Part shown: positions 57,641-64,000 of the stretch, piece by piece
Layout: each line of letters begins with the position of its first letter
Position numbering within the stretch: position 1 is the stretch's first letter
Source: Arion vulgaris
Lineage: Eukaryota > Mollusca > Gastropoda > Stylommatophora > Arionidae
Assembly: GCA_020796225.1 (NCBI GenBank)
Contig: CM036767.1
Location: 24,177,138-24,241,137, forward strand
DNA length: 64,000 nt
Direction: 5' to 3'
Translations under genes and position numbers: made by a program
Notes under the pieces: model-generated
What the model saw: the letters and a program-made list of their open reading frames with translations, nothing else
The model's database searches: none
Told to the model about the DNA's origin: nothing

Positions 57641-58040
57641 TAATCAGACTGCAAGAATACCAAGTCAAATTTAGTGTAGCTATACAAGATTATAAATGCA
57701 ATCTTCATACCAACACTGTGCTACCAGTGCCAAACATGGGCACTAACAAAAGAACAAGAAAGGAAAATTACCACATACGAAATGAGATGCTTGAGGAAAG
57801 CAGTAAATAAAAAAAGAAGAGACCATATAAGAAATGAAGAAATTAGAAGAACAGTCGGAACAACACCTGCTATTAGATTTATTGAAAAACAGACTCAAAT
57901 GGTTTGGCCACTTGGTCAGAATGAACCCGAATACACCAGTTGCAAGAGCGTACAACCTGAAAATGGAATTATCAAGAGGACAGGACAGACCAAAAAAGAT
58001 GGGTTGATGGAGTTACAGACATCTTAAAACTCCACAATAC
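57640..58040 (+). pseudogene. LINE RT tail fragment (family e)
   Basis: MRCLRKAVNKKRRDHIRNEE, IRRTVGTTPAIRFIEKQTQM and, after shifts, RTGQTKKDG. Same family as 9520-9930 and 61560-62640. Confidence 0.75.
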
Positions 58041-58359
58041 CACAACATATCATTGCATTCTACTTTTATCTGTAGTATTTTTTTTTTCTTGGTCTCAGAT
58101 AGTGTTTTACAAAACCAGCTCAGGTTACCGAGGAAATAAAACAATACGAATTGGATATATTGGGGTTTTAAGCGAAGGGATTTGAACTTGAACAGATTTT
58201 TTTTTAAAGCGGTTAGCGGACTAACGTCCGTTTACCCAGAGAGAGAATGGAAAGCATATAGAAGAAGTGCTAATAATGGTTTCATCTAGGGTAGCAAAAA
58301 GATTGTTAAATGGGAACCTATCTCGAGTCGTATAATTAGAGCCAGCTTTATTACCAGAC

Positions 58360-58480
58360 ATCGCAATGCAGGAATTGAAGTGGGAGGCAAAAGGTTCAAG
58401 AAGGAAATAACGCATAGGGAAACAGTGAAACGAACTTTACTGAGAGAGGCGAGAAATGTCGGACCCAGTTGACCAGTTCC
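58360..58480 (+). pseudogene. RTE-like LINE tail fragment (family f)
   Basis: MQELKWEAKGSRRK then TVKRTLLREAR, matching the tail at 22380-22480 with a frameshift. Confidence 0.7.
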
Positions 58481-58576
58481 ATAGTTGACATTGAATGGGT
58501 TTGTCCACAGTGCTGGATTAAGCTAGCGCGGGGCCTGTCGCAAATTTTACCAAGGGGTCCTAGGTTTTGTATGATA

Positions 58577-59606
58577 TTAAAATAGAACACAACTTTTACA
58601 AACTTGTCTCGATTTAAGGTGAGCAAATTTAGAGATAACACTAGACACATCAATTTCTCTAAGTAAATTACATTCAATGTTCATTAAGGTGAGGTTATTT
58701 AGACGATCTTGTCCCATCATGTTCCTTAATTCACTTTTTATACGTTTAAATGTCGAAAAAGAACGTTTTCCGCTGCATTTAGTAAACATTAAAGACAAGT
58801 AAATTCGTAAGACTACTTCTACATTTGGGAAACACGACTCTAAGGAATTTTCCATTATAAGTTTATAAAATTGCAGTTCAAGAGCCTTATGCTTTTCGTT
58901 GTTAATAGCAGCAGCTACATTAGTTTTAAGGAGTTCAGCGAATTGCACAAGTTCGTCGCCTATCCTTTTTTCCAAATCCTCTTGGTAAGAGCTGACAATA
59001 TTTGGTGTTCTTTTCAGGATCTCTTCTGCTGTAATAGATTTTAACTGCTGAAGTATTCCAAATACACCAGTCACTCTATGGTACACTTCCATGCGTTTAG
59101 CTAGGGCAGACAGTACATTATCAGTTATGAAAACCTGACTATCACATTTTTGTTTGAGTGTTTGGTTTTCTACAACTTCATTGAGCGTAGCAGAGCCGCT
59201 GAAATCGTCGTACTTAGTATTTCGCTTGCGTCGTCTTGAAGTTTGTCGCTCATATTCTTCATAGTCAGTCAGGATTTTGGCTTTGGCCTCAGTATCTGAA
59301 AATATAGGCCTCATTGCTTGAACGTACCAGTGTAACGATTCATTAAGGGCGTATCCCGTCTTGATCAGGTGACTGCAGTGAAGCGCTAGACGCTTGCAAG
59401 CGTTCTAGAATTTCATTCTATAAAAATTCGTAATATTCCCGTATTATAGGAATTCGTATTATTCCCGTTACCAATTTACTCATCTCCAAAACTAATCCGT
59501 ACGCCTGATTACGACACTCTACCTTTTGATCCATGTTATTTGAGATGTCATCCAAATCTTGTTTGGTATTACAGGTATATAGCATGTGAAAACACTGTTC
59601 GATCAT
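58577..59606 (-). pseudogene. hAT transposase, C-terminal half
   Basis: A minus-strand frame of 245 codons begins MRPIFSDTEAKAKILTDYEE and ends with the hAT dimerisation domain: FPNVEVVLRIYLSLMFTKCS, KRSFSTFKRIKSELR and GQDRLNNLTLMNIE. The upstream frame at 59418-59606 (MIEQCFHMLYTCNTKQDLDD, NQAYGLVLEMSKL) matches the part of ZMYM-like hAT proteins before it. The break between them (stops near 59400) and the lack of an intact catalytic N-half make it a pseudogene, although the 245-codon part is open. Confidence 0.8.
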
Positions 59607-60285
59607 ACCTTACCTGATTATTATGTGTCTAGTTATAACGAAGTGTTTGTGAAAGACACTCCTAGATCCTCAGTGAGCCATTATTTTTAGAATGACACGC
59701 TGGTTGTGTTCGTAAGGACGCTCGTATTGCTAGGCTAGGCGATAGATGTCGTAAGAAATGATGATAAGTGGTTCGAATCCTGCGTTTGCCTATTTGTTTT
59801 TTCGGAAGCTCTTAATACCTTTACATTGTTTATTTGTTGATCATATTCTTCGCTTCCGTTGCTTCCTCTGGGACTTGCAAAAAAACTTTTGTTCTCATCT
59901 TACAATAAATTTGAAGCTGCTTTGAATGATGTATGCATATTTGTTATATGTGTATACATGTGTGTATGTATGACATTGTCTTGTCTCAAATATCTACAAG
60001 CACAATAAGCTTATAGCATGTGTTTGTGCAAACACTGTTCGAGCGTACCTTACCTGATTATTCTGTGTCTAGTTGTAATGGAGCATTTGAGAAAGACACT
60101 CCTCAGTGAGCCATTATTTTTAAGAATGGCTCGCAGGTTGTGTTCGTAAGGACGCTCGTATTGCTAGGCTAGGCGATAGGTGTCGTAAGAAATGAGGGTA
60201 AGTGGTTCGAATCCTGTGTTTGCCTAATTGTTTTTTCGGAAGCTCTTAATACCTGTACATTGTTTATTTGTTGATCACTGATCTT
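59590..60285 (+). repeat. Tandem pair of about 270-bp repeats with tRNA-like promoters
   Basis: Segments 59590-59860 and 60020-60285 align throughout (CACTGTTCGA, ACCTTACCTGATTATT, CAGTGAGCCATTATTTTTA). Each has a box A-like TAGGCTAGGCGATAG and a perfect box B GGTTCGAATCC (59771 and 60206), then TTGTTTTTTCGGAAGCTCTT. Likely two SINE copies or one duplicated SINE inside the hAT element. Confidence 0.75.
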
Positions 60286-60639
60286 AATGGTAATACTGGT
60301 AATAATGATTCTTCTATAGCACTGCCTTCATCTACTACACAGTGAGACGCGACTTCTGTATTTTCTGCTTCGATTTCTTTGGATTCAGCATCATCACACA
60401 CGACATTTAAAAATTCAGACATTGCATGTTTTTGATATAACATCTGGTTATTTTTTTTCATTTTCATCTCTATCACATAAGCGCGGGGCCCCCTAGAAGC
60501 GTGCCCCTCCCCTAGAAGCGCCGGACCCATAGCATTTGCTACTTCTGCTACTAGGCTAGTCCGGCGCTGGTTATCCAGGATAGAGCAGTATGCAGAAATT
60601 GCTTGTAGGCCCAATAGTAGTGATATAGGAAGGAAACAG

Positions 60640-61430
60640 ATAGGATTTAAGGGCAAATAGTGATAGGCAAGAGCAATATACTCATAGGCGTTCCTAGGCG
60701 TCGGGTGGAGCAAAGACAAAGAAGGATTTACTACAGGGAAATAACTATTGATTTATATAAGGGGAGATAATGTTTGGATTATTAAGGGAGATAATTTTTA
60801 GTAGATAAGGGGTACTTAGGCCCCATTTTTGGCACTAATAGATAGGCAAGAGCAATATACGACACCCTACCCCACCCTTAATATAGCTTATATAGTAATA
60901 TACTCCACCCCTAGAGGTAGAGCAAAGCCAAATAAGGATTTACTAAGGGGGGAGAACTATTGGTTTATATAAGGGGGAGATAATTTTTAGGTTGTAAGGG
61001 GGTACTTAGGTATCAGTTCTGGTGCTAATAGGCTTTATATAAGAATGTACGTACCCTACCCCACCCTTAATATAACTTATATAGTAATATACTCCACCCC
61101 TAGGGGTGGAGCAAAGCCAAATAAGAATTTACTAAGGGGAGATAACTATTGGTCTATGTAAGAGTGAGATAATTTGTGGGTTATTAAGGGGGAGATAATT
61201 TTATTATACATATTGGTACTTAGGTAGTATTTGTGGTGGAGATTGATAGGCAAGAGCAATATACTCATAGGCGTCCTAGGCGTCAGCTGGGATCATGGCC
61301 AAAGAAGGATTTACTAAGGCGGAGGTAAATGTTGGTTTATATATTGGGGATAATTTTTAGGTTATTAAGGGGCGAGATAATTATTTTTTTATTTAGGTAG
61401 GTATTATATATAGTTATGTATAAAATATGG
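60640..61430. repeat. Degenerate tandem repeat, roughly 170-220 bp units
   Basis: Recurring segments GATAGGCAAGAGCAATATAC, CTACCCCACCCTTAATATA, GGATTTACTAAGGG, TTGGTTTATATAAGGG and GGGAGATAATTTTTAGGTT appear three to five times in the same order with variable spacing. Confidence 0.75.
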
Positions 61431-61454
61431 TTGTTTTTTTTTTTGAAAAATCGA

Positions 61455-62640
61455 TCTTCTTCTTCTTCTCTTCCACCATTTACTTCTTTATAGAAGTGTT
61501 GGGGGTGAAACGTAGTGAACTTGTGTGTGCTTTTTTCAGGCACTTTGTAAGCTGATATTCATGTTCGTAAGGCTGTTCTTGATGCCGTCGCTCCATCTTT
61601 GCGTGGTCTTCCTCTTGCCTTGTACTCATTATACTTTTTCTGTGTGGCTCTCAGTGGTAGGCGATAACAAGGCATTCTGGTCAGGTGTCCAAACCATTTA
61701 ATCTGTTGTTCTTTTATGAATGGCATAACTGGTTTCACATCCAGTCTCCTTCTGTTTCTTCATTTCTAATTGTGTCTCTTATTGTCACACCTACAGCTCT
61801 TCTAAGACACCTCATCTCTGTTGTTTTGATTTTCCGCCCATTAGCTGCTGTTATTGGCCATGTTTGACACTGGTAACATAGTGTTTGCCAGAAAATCGAT
61901 CTTATGAGATTTGCTTTAGTTGTTAGCGGTATCTCTTTATGTGACAACAGGGTGTTAACTGTCCCAGTACTTGGTTAGCTTTTGTGCAACGATTGCTGAT
62001 TTCGCTATCGATACTTCCATCTGCTGTGAAAATTGCTCCTAAGTATTTGGCCTCAATTGTTTGTTTACGTTCTGGGGTTTTATTGTAAGGCTTTCTGGTT
62101 GTTTACTTATTGCCATTGTCTCTGTCTTTATTATATGTATTTTCATGATGTACTCCTCAACCTTGATGTTAACTAAGCTCAAGTGGTTATGGAGAGATTC
62201 TTCATTTTCTGCAGTCAGTACTTGGTCATCTGCAAATAAAAGTTCTGAAATATTATTTTCTTTCTCTATTCCTGCTTCTCTACTTATGTTGTCCATGTAA
62301 TAAAAAGCAGTGGGGAGAGTACGCATCCCTGTCTAACTCCTGAGTTTACTGTGAATATTTTTGATGTTCCGGCTTTTGTTCTTATGTAACTTTTATTTGA
62401 AATGTATAAACTCTTGCAGACCTTGATGAGATATTTGCTGATTCCATATTTTCTTAAACAATCCCATAGTTTGTTTCTATCGACTCTGTCGAAGGCCTTT
62501 TCCTGATCTATGAATGCCACACTACAGGTCTTGTTATGTTCTATTGCGCTTTCCGTCAGTTGTCTTAATGTGAATATTACATCGGTATAGCTTCTATTTC
62601 GTTTGAAACCCATCTGTGCTTCTGAGAGTTGTTCTTCAAT
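61455..62640 (-). pseudogene. LINE RT and 3' end (family e)
   Basis: Minus strand: VIFTLRQLTESAIEHNKTCS, VAFIDQEKAFDRVDRNKLWD, NSGVRQGCVLSPLLF, then shifted ELLFADDQVLTAENEESL (catalytic box), QTWPITAANGRKIKTTEMRC, LRRAVGVTIRD and GRPRK. The 3' end is AACACTTCTATAAAGAAGTA and a GAA-rich tail at 61455. Frameshifts near 62330, 62040 and 61740. Confidence 0.85.
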
Positions 62641-62774
62641 TGAAAAATCGATAATTTTTGAAAAATCGATAATTTTTGAAAAATCGATAATTTGTGTACA
62701 ATTTTATTTTTAATAGGGAAATATAAAAATCGATTAAATTTTTTTGTGTGGAAAAAGCGATAATTTTTGTAAAA

Positions 62775-63330
62775 TGTTATTGCATAGTTCATAAGTACGG
62801 TTCCAACTTCACTGCAACGGGTCACCCCATAATTGCTCTGTTCCTGTGCCAATGAAAATCACACGAAATGCTAACAACTGAAATGTTTCCTGTGTGAACT
62901 AATTCCAGAATGAAACAGGCGCGTACCGCCACAAAAGAAACCTGCACCGCATAAAATGCATATGGCCGTCGCTATAGTAGCAACACAAAACTGTTCATCA
63001 CTTGAATTGCAATTCTTGTCGAAGGAACATCAATCATGACAAAATCCAGTTTTCTGCACTCGCAATATAACTGCATACGGCAGATTGAGTTTGTTCGTCA
63101 TAACCGCTGTCCGCCATTTTCTGAATACACACAACAAACGCACGGTTGACACAGCAAAAGCATTCCATGTAACAGTCATAGCTCACAGCGTTGCTCAAGC
63201 ACTAACTCAGTAGCTCGGCAAACGAAACCGGAAAATACCCGACCAAACATTGCGAAAATGCGCTAGCAAAGTCGTGTTCAGAATCAAACAGTTCTGACTC
63301 TGAATGGCCATCCCGCATTCCGCCATTGCT
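62775..63330 (-). mobile_element. Dispersed 550-bp repeat W, copy 2
   Basis: Reverse complement of 17490-18036, aligned over its full length with mainly substitutions. The flanks differ, which defines the element ends to within a few bases. Confidence 0.8.
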
Positions 63331-63399
63331 CAAAAATTTTTATTTTTAACAGGGTAATATAAAAACGATTAAAAATGTTTATTTTTGGGTGATATTTTT

Positions 63400-64000
63400 T
63401 TATTTTTCTGTTAACCATAAGCTATATTTAGATATGACGTAATATTTTTAAAATGTATATTGACTTCTCATGTGCTTGTCTATGGTAAGGTAATGTTTTT
63501 GTGTTCTATTTGAGCAATGTTAAGGTAGGTAAGCTTAAATGAAGAGTATATTTTGTGTATATAAGTGTGTATGCGTGGTTGTATGGGTATTATGTGATAG
63601 TATTTACTAGTATAAGTGTATATCTGAGTGTGGTTGTATAGTCAGGTAGACATATAAAAAGGGAGGAGGTGAGGGCAGTAAAGGGAACGAATTTTGGTAT
63701 GTTAAAGTATGTGAGAGTATTTACTTATATAAGTGTATATGTGAGTGAGGTTGTATAGTCAGATATATAAAAAGGGTGGGGTAAAGGGGAGGATTTCGGT
63801 ATGTTCACGTATATGATAAGTATTCACTTATAGGAGGGTGTGTGTGTGTGTAGTTAGATAAATATATCTATATATTAACGTTATTCTTAGCTTTGCACAT
63901 ACAGGTAATTTACTATAGATACATATATACATATACATATAGAGAGACAGGTATACATATATAACTATACATATATACAGTTATAAATAAGAAACGTTTG
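63400..64000. repeat. Low-complexity AT/GT-rich tail
   Basis: Repeating TATATAAGTGTATATGTGAG, GTGTGTGTGTG and CATATATACATATACATATA patches. Two similar segments occur around 63600 and 63720. No gene. Confidence 0.8.

Larger units (their letters stand above)
58508..60569 (-). mobile_element. hAT-family transposon, decayed
   Basis: Ends CAGTGCTGGATTAAGC (58508, +) and CAGCGCCGGACTAGCC (complement, at 60569) are imperfect inverted repeats. The 8-base flanks TTTGTCCA and GTTATCCA agree at six positions, consistent with an aged target duplication. The minus strand inside carries a hAT transposase C-terminal half (58577-59606) and perhaps its N-terminal part near 60300-60420. Two SINE-bearing direct repeats lie in the middle. 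Confidence 0.7.

Overview
This is a stretch of eukaryotic, almost certainly animal, nuclear DNA. It is AT-rich, has spliced coding exons with GT/AG junctions, tRNA-derived SINEs, several non-LTR retrotransposon families, Penelope-like elements, Tc1 and hAT DNA transposons, and very long minisatellites. The element mix suggests an invertebrate, perhaps a mollusc or another lophotrochozoan; that placement is inference. Nothing bacterial (operons, CRISPR, rRNA) is present.

The one host gene I can support runs on the minus strand across most of the window. Its six coding exons are at 53887-54062, 30755-30862, 26080-26202, 17131-17279, 7889-8039 and 3439-4185. They splice in phase into a serine/threonine kinase of the testis-specific kinase (TSSK) family with all catalytic motifs intact, from a probable ATG at 54012-54010 to a TGA at 3439-3441 (467 codons). 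A possible frameshift near 3505-3508 would extend the tail to 3033, where the stop overlaps an AATAAA signal. The introns (23.0, 4.6, 8.8, 9.1 and 3.7 kb) are filled with repeats.

Region by region: 1-2844, 48-bp minisatellite with a higher-order period, downstream of the gene. 3032-8039, last two exons with LINE debris between them. 8040-17130, LINE and SINE debris and a 54-bp minisatellite (11.5-16.8 kb). 17131-26202, kinase exon, a dispersed 550-bp repeat, a Penelope-like element, an RTE-like LINE, a 53-bp array, and a 50-bp minisatellite grown out of the exon-intron junction at 26080. 26203-30862, hAT-like end, LINE debris, a LINE copy with an inverted 5' half, and an exon. 30863-53886, Tc1 element, nested 16/56-bp array, 5-kb 57-bp array, a large inverted repeat, a non-LTR element carrying a nested Penelope-like insertion, and more LINE debris. 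53887-54062, first coding exon. 54063-64000, upstream flank with hAT elements, LINE fragments, SINE duplications and low-complexity DNA.

Most long open frames in the window are artefacts of tandem arrays whose period is a multiple of three (48, 54, 57 bp) or which lack stops by composition; they are not annotated as genes. The most unusual feature is the 24.3-26.1 kb array, in which each of about 33 units carries the last 15 bases of a kinase exon plus its 5' splice site in sense orientation.
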